Shown in pieces: positions 7,639 to 15,413 of a stretch of DNA of 36,108 nucleotides. The position numbers and the translations under genes are program-made. Within the stretch, counting starts at the first letter, position 1. Each line of letters begins with the position of its first letter. Source of the DNA: an uncultured Erysipelotrichaceae bacterium (GTDB taxonomy: Bacteria > Bacillota_I > Bacilli_A > Erysipelotrichales > Erysipelotrichaceae); contig CACXCB010000193.1 of NCBI GenBank assembly GCA_902766005.1, positions 1 to 36,108 of the forward strand, given 5' to 3'. The notes below the pieces were generated by a model. The model was not told the origin of the DNA, did not search any database, and worked only from the letters and a program-made list of their open reading frames with translations.

Positions 7639-7665
7639 AGGCGGTTATACCGCCTTTTCTTTTTG
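7639..7665 (+). terminator. Rho-independent terminator after the fusion gene
   Basis: AGGCGGT pairs with ACCGCCT around a TAT loop and is followed by TTTTCTTTTT. Confidence 0.9.
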
Positions 7666-7710
7666 CGCAAAACAATGTATCATAATACATAGTTGAATGC
7701 GGAGAATCCC

Positions 7711-8091
7711 ATGCCTGTACTGGAAAGAATCGATGGAAATAATAAGGAATATATCTATCAGCTGATAGACATTTACAATTGTGACTCTGTTATTGCCGAA
7801 ACAGATAAAGAGAACATGTATGCGATATACTGTGGCGGATGTGATGATTATGTCGGCTTTTGTACATGGAAAATCAGCGACGGCATATGCGTACCGTATA
7901 TCCTGATTGAAAAAAACCGCAGGAAGGTACATTACGGAACATATACTTTTCAGAAGATCAAAGAAATCATACGGAAGGAAGGATGTCATATTTGCAGAGT
8001 CAGGCTGAGCGATGAAACAGCGATATCCTTTGCCAAAGCATGCGGTTTTCAAAATACCGATGAAGAAACAGTGTATCAATTAACCATATAA
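7711..8091 (+). CDS. Small GNAT-like N-acetyltransferase
   Basis: A 126-residue protein resembling a minimal GNAT domain. A central strand pair (DDYVGFCTWKI, then VPYILIEKNRRKVHYG) is followed by a helix (YTFQKIKEIIRKEG) in the place where acetyl-CoA binds. The typical C-terminal turn is CRVRLSDETAISFAKACGF, where GNAT proteins often end a strand-helix with a GF motif. The substrate is unknown. I use the ATG at 7711, preceded by GGAG at 7701-7704, rather than the in-frame TTG at 7693. It probably sits in one transcript with the next gene, 16 bases away. Confidence 0.65.
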   Translation: MPVLERIDGNNKEYIYQLIDIYNCDSVIAETDKENMYAIYCGGCDDYVGFCTWKISDGICVPYILIEKNRRKVHYGTYTFQKIKEIIRKEGCHICRVRLSDETAISFAKACGFQNTDEETVYQLTI

Positions 8092-8107
8092 GAAAAGAGG
8101 AAAAATC

Positions 8108-8449
8108 ATGCCAGAAGAAATGATGCAGGAAGAACAGATTACCAGAGCAGGAACTTCAACATCCACTGCCAAAAAGAAAACTTCTACAACTACCGCAAAA
8201 AAGAAAACAACGACTTCCTCGTCTAAGAAAACAGGAACAACAAGTGCAAAGAAGAAGACAACGACTACCGCAAAGAAAAAAACATCAACTTCTTCCTCGA
8301 CAACACTGAAATTGTCCGCAAAGGAAAAGAAGCTGGTGCAGAATTACCGCAAATGCAATGCTTTGGAAAAACAGCTGATCGAAGTGATTACGGAAAAAGC
8401 TGCCGGCGGATTGAATCTGTCATTTCTTTCAACTTTACTGAAAGACTGA
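8108..8449 (+). CDS. Lysine/threonine/serine-repeat protein, histone-H1-like
   Basis: A 113-residue protein. Residues about 14-65 are a low-complexity basic tract built from repeated AKKKT units spaced by Thr/Ser runs, like the disordered tails of histone H1-like bacterial proteins. Residues about 66-113 form a helical C-terminal segment: LSAKEKKLVQNYRKCNALEKQL, then a helix ending in AAGGLNLSFLSTLLKD. The net charge is strongly positive, and there is no signal peptide or membrane segment. Nucleic-acid binding is inferred from composition only. An AGAGGAAAAATC site precedes the ATG and a strong terminator follows. I know of no named family for the C-terminal part. Confidence 0.75.
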   Translation: MPEEMMQEEQITRAGTSTSTAKKKTSTTTAKKKTTTSSSKKTGTTSAKKKTTTTAKKKTSTSSSTTLKLSAKEKKLVQNYRKCNALEKQLIEVITEKAAGGLNLSFLSTLLKD

Positions 8450-8460
8450 TGAGCAATAGA

Positions 8461-8494
8461 ATAAAAGCCACCGTCGTGATGGCTTTTATCTTTT
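8461..8494 (+). terminator. Rho-independent terminator after the lysine-rich gene
   Basis: ATAAAAGCCA (8461-8470) pairs perfectly with TGGCTTTTAT (8480-8489) and is followed by CTTTT. Confidence 0.88.
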
Positions 8495-8794
8495 AAGGCC
8501 TGCGTTCTATGGGAAAATCGCTCTGTTTCCTAAATATGTTACTGTTTATTCAGATGGGGAAATGACATCTTTTCAGGTTCATACAGGAGGCCAGAACAGC
8601 TTTCATCAGCTTAACCTGTATAGACAGGTGCAGTCACAGCGGGGAAATTGCTGTGAGAATTACGGGGGATGTTGTGTATATTGTTGCTATCCCGATTCCT
8701 TGCAACAATATCCACGGAAGGAAACAACAGAATCGGACGGGATTCTGAACAAGCAGGATAAGGCAATGCCTTCAGTTAGGAGGTATACAAATAA
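8495..8794. other. Hairpin-rich 300-base stretch without a clear gene
   Basis: Two readings compete. Structure: four perfect stems follow one another. They are ACCTGT/ACAGGT (8614-8629, loop 4), TCACAGC/GCTGTGA (8634-8656, loop 9), ATATTGTTGC/GCAACAATAT (8678-8711, extended by GTG/CAC across one mismatch) and CAGAATC/GATTCTG (8728-8747, loop 6). That density suggests a structured RNA. Coding: on the + strand a reading such as FPKYVTVYSDGEMTSFQVH, then after a one-base shift SGEIAVRITGDVVYIVAIP, looks protein-like. That would mean a broken gene. I recognise neither an RNA family nor a protein family. No good promoter or ribosome binding site was found. Confidence 0.4.
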
Positions 8795-8820
8795 AGTAAT
8801 CTGCGGTCGGACCGATTACT
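8795..8820 (-). terminator. Terminator hairpin at the 3' end of the SSB-like gene
   Basis: On the minus strand AGTAAT pairs with ATTACT, with an inner CGGT/ACCG stem and a 3-base bulge, followed by TTATTT. It overlaps the gene's stop codon. Confidence 0.6.
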
Positions 8821-9121
8821 GTGGCTGGAAAACGACCTTCTCTGCGATAATGGAGACATGATACGGATCGTTTTTATCCTGTATCGGATCTGACTGAAGT
8901 CGTCCGCGTACACATACGAACATCCCCGGTTGAGACACTTGTCTGCATTCTTCCGCAATTCCGCGCCAGATATATACTTTGAAGAGGTTTTTTCTGCCGG
9001 AGCCATCGGGATTACGGAAGGGTGCATCTGTCTCTACAATCATGTATGGATGGTTTTTATCCCCGGAAGGGCTGTTGGGATAATCAACCACCTTTCCTAC
9101 AATGACACAACTGCTTAGCAT
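8816..9121 (-). CDS. Short single-stranded DNA-binding (OB-fold) protein
   Basis: A 101-residue protein matching the SSB/PriB-type OB fold. The start MLSSCVIVGKV corresponds to the usual N-terminal strand of SSB (NxVxLxGRL). FKVYIWRGIAEEC matches the conserved W-x-G-AE region, and GMFVCVRGRLQSD matches the G-x-x-V-x-V-x-G-R-L strand. It stops right after the OB core and has no acidic C-terminal tail, so it is not the main replicative SSB. It may be an accessory SSB for recombination or a mobile-element relic. The start is well supported by GGAGGAAACAAA before the ATG. Confidence 0.8.
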   Translation of the reverse strand: MLSSCVIVGKVVDYPNSPSGDKNHPYMIVETDAPFRNPDGSGRKNLFKVYIWRGIAEECRQVSQPGMFVCVRGRLQSDPIQDKNDPYHVSIIAEKVVFQPQ

Positions 9122-9280
9122 TTTGTTTCCTCCTTGCAGATATAGTTTTACAGGAAAAGAATGTATTACGCAAAGAAGGAAAAATGCTGTTTCATTATGT
9201 ATACTACGATTATCTCTGGCTCATAATCGTCTTTTTGTCCGAAAAATAGCAACTATCATAGGTTTAGAAGGAGTTTTCAT

Positions 9281-10042
9281 ATGATTTTGACAAATGAAGA
9301 AATACGTGCAATCTGTTATTACGAAGGAGATGTGGAAGAGTCCGATGATCCCTTTTGGTCGGATAGGAAAGCGTATGTTACTTTGAATGCCATATTGTTT
9401 GACGGGTTGGATACGGAAGTTGCCAGAAGCAATGAAGGAAGATTTCTGAATCCTGCATTTTTGGAGGATGATGAAAGACTTCTTAACGTATATAAAAATC
9501 TGTTATCGGTCTTTCACAAGTCCTTTTCGGAAAAGGAACAAACGGTTTATCGTGTTGAACGTCTTGCCGATATGGAATCGTTCATGCAGAAGGGCATGTG
9601 GACCTCTTTTATTTCTACCTCCAAGGCAGGCTTTCTGAAGTCCTATCAGGACAAAAAAGATCTTGTCTTAATGAAGATCAAACTGAAAAAAGGTACGCCT
9701 TGTGCGGACTTCGGCAAGCTTCTGCATCACTATCTGAAAGAAGAGGAAGCAGAAATCCTTTTGCCGCCGTTTCTTCCGATTCAAGTGCAGGATCGAGTGC
9801 CTTCAAAAGAAGAGATGGAAATCAGGGACAGGTATGGAAATCCACCGGCATTGTTTCTTGATATTGATGTTGAAGACAAGTATTCAGAAATCACATATGA
9901 TGAATATGAAATCGACAGGGAGAAATGCAAAAGGCTGTATGATTGTCTGAACTGCCATAAGCCGATTTTGGAAAAAGATATTGAAGAATACATACACTTC
10001 AAGCACAACATACAAAAAAGAGTAAATCAGTTCTGCAGATAG
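9281..10042 (+). CDS. Probable ADP-ribosyltransferase (R-S-E class) domain protein
   Basis: A 253-residue cytoplasmic protein. Residues about 85-170 show the three signature positions of arginine-type ADP-ribosyltransferases in order. Arg91 is in TVYRVE (NAD-binding R). FISTS at 110-114 is the S-T-S strand. EEEAEILLPP at 154-163 gives the E-x-E pair Glu156/Glu158, with the usual hydrophobic-PP tail. Known of such folds: transfer of ADP-ribose from NAD+ to a protein residue. The N-terminal 85 and C-terminal 80 residues are not recognised. There is no signal peptide or secretion tag and no adjacent immunity or ADP-ribosylhydrolase gene, so the target could be intracellular. AGAAGGAG precedes the ATG. 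The 3' end overlaps the convergent LTA-synthase-like gene by 16 bases. Confidence 0.65.
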   Translation: MILTNEEIRAICYYEGDVEESDDPFWSDRKAYVTLNAILFDGLDTEVARSNEGRFLNPAFLEDDERLLNVYKNLLSVFHKSFSEKEQTVYRVERLADMESFMQKGMWTSFISTSKAGFLKSYQDKKDLVLMKIKLKKGTPCADFGKLLHHYLKEEEAEILLPPFLPIQVQDRVPSKEEMEIRDRYGNPPALFLDIDVEDKYSEITYDEYEIDREKCKRLYDCLNCHKPILEKDIEEYIHFKHNIQKRVNQFCR

Positions 10043-12030
10043 AACAGGGAATTTACTCTTTTTTCATCTTCTCTGAGATTATTGTATGCAGCATTGCGAT
10101 AAATCCGCATGCCTTCTTCATTGTTGTTTTCCTCATCCTGGAAGAAGTAGTTTCCTTCAGTGTCTATGCATCCCATCGTTGTGATGACGGGCACTTCATT
10201 GTACAGCGTTGCAAGGAATTTTTGATAATCCGTCTGTTTGAGATTTGCGACTTCACTTAATAACACGGATAGGTAGTTGACGGAGATCCGATCAATCCAT
10301 GCTTCGGGAATATCATAATTTGCCCAAAGGACAAAACGTGTGATATAGCGCAACTGTGCTTTTTCATCTTCCATTTCGGATATTTTTTCCTGCATGACTT
10401 CGGAATAAAAGCCGTTTTCGATAAAAGGCTGATGATCGCCGAACATCAGGACGATGGTTGGCTCTTGCCGGTTGGCAAAGTAGTCAATCAATACCTTGAA
10501 GGCATCATCCGTCCTTTTGATCAAAGAGAGATACTGGTTTGTTTCGGGATAATTGCCCTCTAAACCTTCCAGCCAAACCTCCTGTTTGAAGTTGGCATAT
10601 TCCTTTTCATAAGAGGAATGGTTTTGCATTGTGATGTTGAAGAGAAAGAACGGTTTATCCGGATCTCTTTCCTCATAAAGCCGTTTGATGTATTCAAAAT
10701 CATAAGCATCGCTGACAAACCTTCTCAGCTTGACTGGGGAAGCAAGATCTTCAATTGTGATGAAATCCTCGAAACCCATATTTTCATAAACACTTACACG
10801 ATTCCAGGAGCTCTGGTAATAGGGGTGAAAAGAGAGGGCACTGTAATCCTGTGCATGCACGGTGGAAACAAGGGAAGGCTGGGTATGATCCACATACAGC
10901 TGATAGGCATTTGAACCGATCGGAAGGAATGCCATCGGGTTTCCCGTAAGGAATTCATATTCGGTATTGCTGGTGCCTGTGCCGATGGTAGATACATAAG
11001 CATTTCCTTCAATGACATTTTCCATATTCTTCATACTGTCAATGTAAGGCATATAGGGAATGTTTGTCTGAAAATCTCCGATGACGGACAGGTCGGAAAA
11101 GCTTTCATTCATGATCACGATGATATTTGGCTGTGCAGGAAGATTTTCCGGTTTTTCCTGCAGAATGGATGCATCGGGATCGATATAATCTTCAACTTCC
11201 TGTGCCAAAGTGGAAGGGTCATAGGAAGAGGGCTGTTTGAGCGACATGTATTTTGTATTGACCACAAACTCTGCGACTGCACCTTTCTGCTCATAACCTC
11301 TTGTCTGGTTAAAGAAATCAGGTGTTGCCCCGAACTCCCTTGCAAAGATGTCTGTCATGTAGAAGGTGCCGCTGACAGCGGTAAATACAACAAGACAAAG
11401 AATGCGTAATACGATAATGTGCTTTTCTTTGTGTTTTTCATGCACATTGATCGCAAGCAGGATTGCAAGAAGCAAAACGGAAAGGGAGAAAAGGATTTCA
11501 CATGTAATGGAAAATTGGAATGTTCCTGCAACATTGGCAGCAGTCTTAATACTTCCGAAATCCCAGGGGAGTAATGGACTGCCCTTATACAGTTTGACAT
11601 ACATATTGGCAATGCCGAAAGCGGTAAAGACGGTGCTCGAGAAAATCAATGAGATTTTCAATGATCCAAGACATGCATAAACAAGTACATACAACAGTAA
11701 ATAGATCATGTAATTCATGAAGATATTGCCCTTGATTGCAATCTCCCATAACAGGTTTGTATTCAATGCTTCAACTGCCGTTTCAATAAAAAGCGGTATC
11801 AGCAGGAATATGCATACGTTGTAGAGTATTTGCAGCCATTTCTTTTCCTTCAGCTGAAAGAAGGAAAGCACGATATTCAGTCCAAGGCATACAGCCGTCA
11901 TGTATAGGATGATTGTTCCATGTTCTTCGTTTGCCGCAAAAGTATTGCGGAAATGTAAACAGAGGAATATCATTCCGAGAACAGGGATCAGTTTTAATAA
12001 AAGTGTTTTTTTTGTTTTATTTCTTTCCAT
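10027..12030 (-). CDS. LTA synthase-family membrane sulfatase (phosphoglycerol transferase-like)
   Basis: A 667-residue membrane protein. The first roughly 230 residues hold five or so transmembrane helices, and the rest is an extracellular alkaline-phosphatase/sulfatase domain. Motifs of the LtaS group: NESFSD (Glu309, metal), GTGTSNTE (Thr353 in the place of the nucleophilic Thr), MQNHSSYE (His) and MFGDHQPF (Asp-His, metal). LtaS enzymes transfer glycerol-phosphate from phosphatidylglycerol onto a glycolipid anchor. This divergent clade may act on teichoic acid or another phosphoglycerol-decorated glycan. The start is the ATG at 12030. A TATAAT ends just seven bases before it with no Shine-Dalgarno, so the mRNA is probably leaderless. 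An upstream in-frame TTG at 12036 would fall ahead of the predicted +1. Confidence 0.87.
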   Translation of the reverse strand: MERNKTKKTLLLKLIPVLGMIFLCLHFRNTFAANEEHGTIILYMTAVCLGLNIVLSFFQLKEKKWLQILYNVCIFLLIPLFIETAVEALNTNLLWEIAIKGNIFMNYMIYLLLYVLVYACLGSLKISLIFSSTVFTAFGIANMYVKLYKGSPLLPWDFGSIKTAANVAGTFQFSITCEILFSLSVLLLAILLAINVHEKHKEKHIIVLRILCLVVFTAVSGTFYMTDIFAREFGATPDFFNQTRGYEQKGAVAEFVVNTKYMSLKQPSSYDPSTLAQEVEDYIDPDASILQEKPENLPAQPNIIVIMNESFSDLSVIGDFQTNIPYMPYIDSMKNMENVIEGNAYVSTIGTGTSNTEYEFLTGNPMAFLPIGSNAYQLYVDHTQPSLVSTVHAQDYSALSFHPYYQSSWNRVSVYENMGFEDFITIEDLASPVKLRRFVSDAYDFEYIKRLYEERDPDKPFFLFNITMQNHSSYEKEYANFKQEVWLEGLEGNYPETNQYLSLIKRTDDAFKVLIDYFANRQEPTIVLMFGDHQPFIENGFYSEVMQEKISEMEDEKAQLRYITRFVLWANYDIPEAWIDRISVNYLSVLLSEVANLKQTDYQKFLATLYNEVPVITTMGCIDTEGNYFFQDEENNNEEGMRIYRNAAYNNLREDEKRVNSLFYLQN

Positions 12031-12037
12031 AGGCAAA

Positions 12038-12043
12038 ATTATA
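12038..12043 (-). promoter_or_regulatory. -10 box (TATAAT) seven bases before the start codon
   Basis: The minus strand has a perfect TATAAT, then TTTGCCT, then ATG. The predicted +1 is at the base before the ATG. The -35 is weak (GTTTCT at 17 bases). Confidence 0.55.
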
Positions 12044-12104
12044 CCGTTCTTTTATTTAAAAGAAACAAAAAAAACATTAAAATATACATGTTAAGGAGCA
12101 AATT

Positions 12105-12560
12105 ATGTTAGAAATAGGTACAACAGCACCGGATTTTACATTGCCGGACCAGGATGGAAACCCGCATACATTATCTGAATATCGCGGTAAGAAGGTCATT
12201 CTTTATTTTTATCCCAAGGACAATACAGCCGGATGCACAAAGCAGGCATGCGGTTTCCGTGACCGTTATCCCCAAATCAAGGAAAAGGGAGCCGTTGTCT
12301 TAGGCATCTCGAAGGATTCTGTCAAATCCCATAAAAATTTTGAACAGAAACAGGAGCTTCCTTTTACAATACTGTCCGATGAAGAGGCAAAAGTCATTAC
12401 CATGTATGATGCCTGGAAGGAAAAATCCATGTATGGCAGAAAATACATGGGGACGGAAAGAACGACATACCTGATTGATGAAGAAGGCATTATTGTAAAA
12501 GCCTATGGGAAAGTCAAAGCTGCGGATAATCCCCAACAGATGTTAGAGGATCTGGGATGA
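12105..12560 (+). CDS. bcp: Thiol peroxidase/peroxiredoxin, BCP type
   Basis: A 151-residue peroxiredoxin of the BCP/PrxQ group, reducing H2O2 and organic hydroperoxides with thioredoxin. The active-site block is YPKDNTAGCTKQACGFRD, with the peroxidatic Cys at 44 and a resolving Cys at 49, the five-residue spacing of two-Cys BCPs. It is of typical family length. AAGGAG precedes the ATG. The stop overlaps the start of yaaA by four bases (ATGA), so the two are translationally coupled. That pairing gives a small peroxide-defence operon. Confidence 0.95.
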   Translation: MLEIGTTAPDFTLPDQDGNPHTLSEYRGKKVILYFYPKDNTAGCTKQACGFRDRYPQIKEKGAVVLGISKDSVKSHKNFEQKQELPFTILSDEEAKVITMYDAWKEKSMYGRKYMGTERTTYLIDEEGIIVKAYGKVKAADNPQQMLEDLG

Positions 12561-13291
12561 TTATCCTGCTTTCTCCCACCAAAAACATGGTTGAGGCAAA
12601 TGATGATTTTGCCTACAGGGATATGCCTGTCTATTTGCATGAGGCAGAAAAACTGAAAGAGATGCTTCTGTCTTTAAATGATGCCGAACTGAAATCTGTC
12701 TGGAAGTGCAGTGATAAGCTGTTTTTGGAAAACAAGGAAAAGCTTTTGCATATGGATTTGAAAAATCATCTGAGTCCGGCGCTGTTTGCGTATCATGGCT
12801 TAGCTTTTCAACATATGACACCCGGTGCATTCACGTATGATGAACTGGAATATGTGCAGAAACATTTGCGGATTCTGAGCGGGTTCTATGGCGTTGTAAA
12901 ACCGTTTGACGGTATTGTTTCCTATCGTCTGGAAATGGGAGCTTCCATTCCGGATATCGGAAACCTGTATGGTTTTTGGAAGGAACGTATCTATGAGGCA
13001 TGCAATGATTCTGTTTTCATTAATCTTGCCTCAAAGGAATACAGTGATGCGGTTAAGCCGTATCTGAAGGATACGGATCGGATGATTACCTGTTATTTCA
13101 TGGAAAGAAAAAATGATAAATTGATCCAGAAAGGTACAAAAGCAAAAATGGCAAGAGGTTCCATGGTTTACTGGATGGCACATCATCATGTAGAAAATCC
13201 CGAAGAGCTGAAAAATTTTAATGAAGGCTATCGTTTCAGTCCGTCTGATTCTGACGAGCAGGCATATGTCTTCCTTGAAACAAAATTATAG
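12557..13291 (+). CDS. yaaA: Peroxide stress protein YaaA
   Basis: A 244-residue YaaA (DUF328). Family landmarks include the N-terminal ILLSPTKNM, then FAYHGLAFQ, RILSGFYGVVKPFDGI and YRLEMG, and a C-terminal NFNEGYRF. In E. coli YaaA limits intracellular iron and DNA damage under H2O2 stress. Coupling to a BCP peroxidase here supports the same role. Confidence 0.95.
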   Translation: MIILLSPTKNMVEANDDFAYRDMPVYLHEAEKLKEMLLSLNDAELKSVWKCSDKLFLENKEKLLHMDLKNHLSPALFAYHGLAFQHMTPGAFTYDELEYVQKHLRILSGFYGVVKPFDGIVSYRLEMGASIPDIGNLYGFWKERIYEACNDSVFINLASKEYSDAVKPYLKDTDRMITCYFMERKNDKLIQKGTKAKMARGSMVYWMAHHHVENPEELKNFNEGYRFSPSDSDEQAYVFLETKL

Positions 13292-13302
13292 ATTATAATA
13301 GG

Positions 13303-13362
13303 AATGCAGTGAGCCAGTGTTTCCAACCGTTGATAAAGGCACGTAGGCTCACTGCATTTTTT
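13303..13362 (+). terminator. Terminator with a 13-bp stem and unusually large 30-base loop (possible small RNA)
   Basis: AATGCAGTGAGCC (13303-13315) pairs perfectly with GGCTCACTGCATT (13346-13358), followed by TTTT. The loop is 30 bases, much longer than other terminators here. A TATAAT at 13294-13299 lies just upstream and would start transcription almost at the first stem base. The element could therefore be an independent short RNA rather than only the yaaA terminator. Confidence 0.7.
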
Positions 13363-13395
13363 GATTTCCCAATGAAACAAATTCAGTCCGTCCGA

Positions 13396-13424
13396 TTGTT
13401 TTACGGAATGATTTCCTTTATGAT
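13396..13424 (+). promoter_or_regulatory. Promoter TTGTTT-17-TATGAT for the peptidase pair
   Basis: TTGTTT (13396-13401) and TATGAT (13419-13424) are 17 bases apart. They lie 36 bases before the S9 peptidase start at 13461. Confidence 0.55.
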
Positions 13425-13460
13425 TTTAGACAAGAAATCAATGGTACAGGGGAGAAAGAT

Positions 13461-15413
13461 ATGACAGGAATAAAGATAGAAGATATTCAGAAAATCCGCT
13501 ATTGCGGCAATTTGCAGTTTTCAAAAGACGGAAAGCATATTGCGTATACACTTGTGATACCCGATAAAAAGGAAAATAACTATGGTTATGACATATGCGT
13601 TTACAATACGAAGACAAAAGAAAACAAGCGGCTGACATATGACGGCAAAAACTTCTTTCACGTATGGGAAGATGATACAACATTGCTGATTGCAGCGGAA
13701 AAGAGTAAAAAAGACAAAGCGGAACCCTTTGAAGAAAAGACGGTTTATTACCGTCTCAGCTTGGATGGCGGAGAGGCTGTTCCTGCTTTTACGATATCTG
13801 CCAATGTTAACCAGATCATACCTGCGGGTGATGGAAAATATGTATGCCGGATTCTTACAGACTGGAACGGTTTAACCAAAGAACAGAGAAAACAGGAAAG
13901 AGATTATCATGTGCTTGAGGAAGTACCGTTCTGGGGTAACGGCAGAGGGTTTGTATCAGGCAAAAGAAACGGACTGTACCTATTTGATGAGAAGACACAA
14001 GTATTAACAAAGATTACAAACAAGTATACAAATGTAGCTGCCGTGACATATCAGGATGGCAAAATTCTTTATACTGCCAGAAGGTACAAAGATATGATCA
14101 CCATGTATAACGGATTGTTTGTCTATGACATGGTAACGGGAACCACCACAACAATTCTCAGGCAGGGTAAATACGCCATCCGCCAGATTGCGTTTGGCAA
14201 GGAAGGCATCTTCTTCAGTGCTACAGATATGAAGAAATGGGGAAACAATGAACTGGATGACATCTTCTATTATGACGGCAAAACGATCGAAAAGCTTTTG
14301 GATAATGAATCGCTTGCGATTGGTGATGCACCGATGGCAGATACATTCTTTCTCAGCGGTAAATCCTTTATTGCCAAAAACGAAAAACTGTATTTTATCG
14401 CTATGAAAAGATCACAGAATGCGATCTATCAGATTGACACAAAGGGAAAGATGCAGCTGAAAGTTTCCTTCAACGGATCTATCAACGGTTTTGATACAGA
14501 CGGCAGGACATTTGCATATGTGGAAAATGATGCATCTCATGTGAACAGGGTAATGCTGAAAGGAAAACAGGAGGAAATCATTGCCGACTGGAATGCAGAT
14601 CTCTTTGCCGATACAGCGACATCCATACCCGAATCTTTCCAATATCATAATCAGAATGGGGATTTGATGGATGGCTGGGTCATCAAGCCGGCTGACTTTG
14701 ACGAAAAGAAGAAATATCCGGGTATTTTGGAAATCCATGGCGGTCCAAGAGCGGCATATGGCGATATTTACTATCATGAAATGCAGGTTTTATCGGCACA
14801 GGGCTATTTTGTCTTTTTTACCAATCCAAGAGGCAGTGAAGGCTATGGGGAGGCATTTGCGGATATCCGCGGGAAATACGGTACTGTCGATTATGAGGAT
14901 CTGATGTATTTCACCGATCTCATATTGGAAAAATATCCGAATATCGATAAGGATCATCTCGGTGCATGCGGTGGCTCCTATGGCGGATTTATGTGCAACT
15001 GGATTGAAGGGCATACCGACCGCTTTAAAGCCATCTGCTCGCAAAGATCCATTTCCAATTGGGTTGCGGATTTCGGAGCAAGTGAAATCGGTGTCACTTT
15101 TGATGCAAATGAAATGCAGGCAACCCCATGGAGAGATACGAAAAAAATGTGGGATGCTTCCCCGTTAAAATATGCAGATCAAGCAAAGACACCGATTCTC
15201 TTCATTCATTCCCTGCAGGATTACAACTGTCCGATTGATCAGGGCGTGGAAATGTTTACGGCGATGAAATACTTTCATGTACCTTCGAGAATGGTTCTGT
15301 TCGAAGGGGAGAATCACAGTCTCTCGCGCAGCGGCAAACCGCAGCACAGGGTCAGAAGACTGCAGGAAATTGTCAGATGGTTTGACATCTATCTGAAAGG
15401 AAAAAAGAAATGA
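13461..15413 (+). CDS. S9 family prolyl oligopeptidase-like serine peptidase (paralog 2)
   Basis: A 650-residue cytoplasmic S9 peptidase, same architecture as the genes at 436 and 16876. The propeller domain spans residues 1 to about 390 and includes WGNGRGFVSGKRNGLYLF. The alpha/beta-hydrolase domain has an HGGPRAAYGD block and the triad Ser506 (GGSYGGFM), Asp587 (LQDYNC) and His619 (GENHSLSRSGKP). Where its paralogs have SDEDYRC around the Asp it has SLQDYNC, a small active-site change. GGGGAGAAAG precedes the ATG. It overlaps the M20 hydrolase by four bases (ATGA), implying joint expression for peptide breakdown. Confidence 0.94.
   Translation: MTGIKIEDIQKIRYCGNLQFSKDGKHIAYTLVIPDKKENNYGYDICVYNTKTKENKRLTYDGKNFFHVWEDDTTLLIAAEKSKKDKAEPFEEKTVYYRLSLDGGEAVPAFTISANVNQIIPAGDGKYVCRILTDWNGLTKEQRKQERDYHVLEEVPFWGNGRGFVSGKRNGLYLFDEKTQVLTKITNKYTNVAAVTYQDGKILYTARRYKDMITMYNGLFVYDMVTGTTTTILRQGKYAIRQIAFGKEGIFFSATDMKKWGNNELDDIFYYDGKTIEKLLDNESLAIGDAPMADTFFLSGKSFIAKNEKLYFIAMKRSQNAIYQIDTKGKMQLKVSFNGSINGFDTDGRTFAYVENDASHVNRVMLKGKQEEIIADWNADLFADTATSIPESFQYHNQNGDLMDGWVIKPADFDEKKKYPGILEIHGGPRAAYGDIYYHEMQVLSAQGYFVFFTNPRGSEGYGEAFADIRGKYGTVDYEDLMYFTDLILEKYPNIDKDHLGACGGSYGGFMCNWIEGHTDRFKAICSQRSISNWVADFGASEIGVTFDANEMQATPWRDTKKMWDASPLKYADQAKTPILFIHSLQDYNCPIDQGVEMFTAMKYFHVPSRMVLFEGENHSLSRSGKPQHRVRRLQEIVRWFDIYLKGKKK

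Noticed and set aside
8150-8300. Direct repeats of AAGAAAAC/ACAACG type, superficially CRISPR-like
   Set aside because: They are codons of the AKKKT/Thr-Ser low-complexity tract, irregular in spacing and without unique spacers.
8562-8861. Cysteine-rich + strand reading frame (CCENYGGCCVYCC)
   Set aside because: The only upstream purine run is two bases from the ATG, and the frame runs into the ssb gene antisense. A frame change near 8634 gives a more protein-like reading. Treated as a shadow of the hairpin-rich or pseudogene region.
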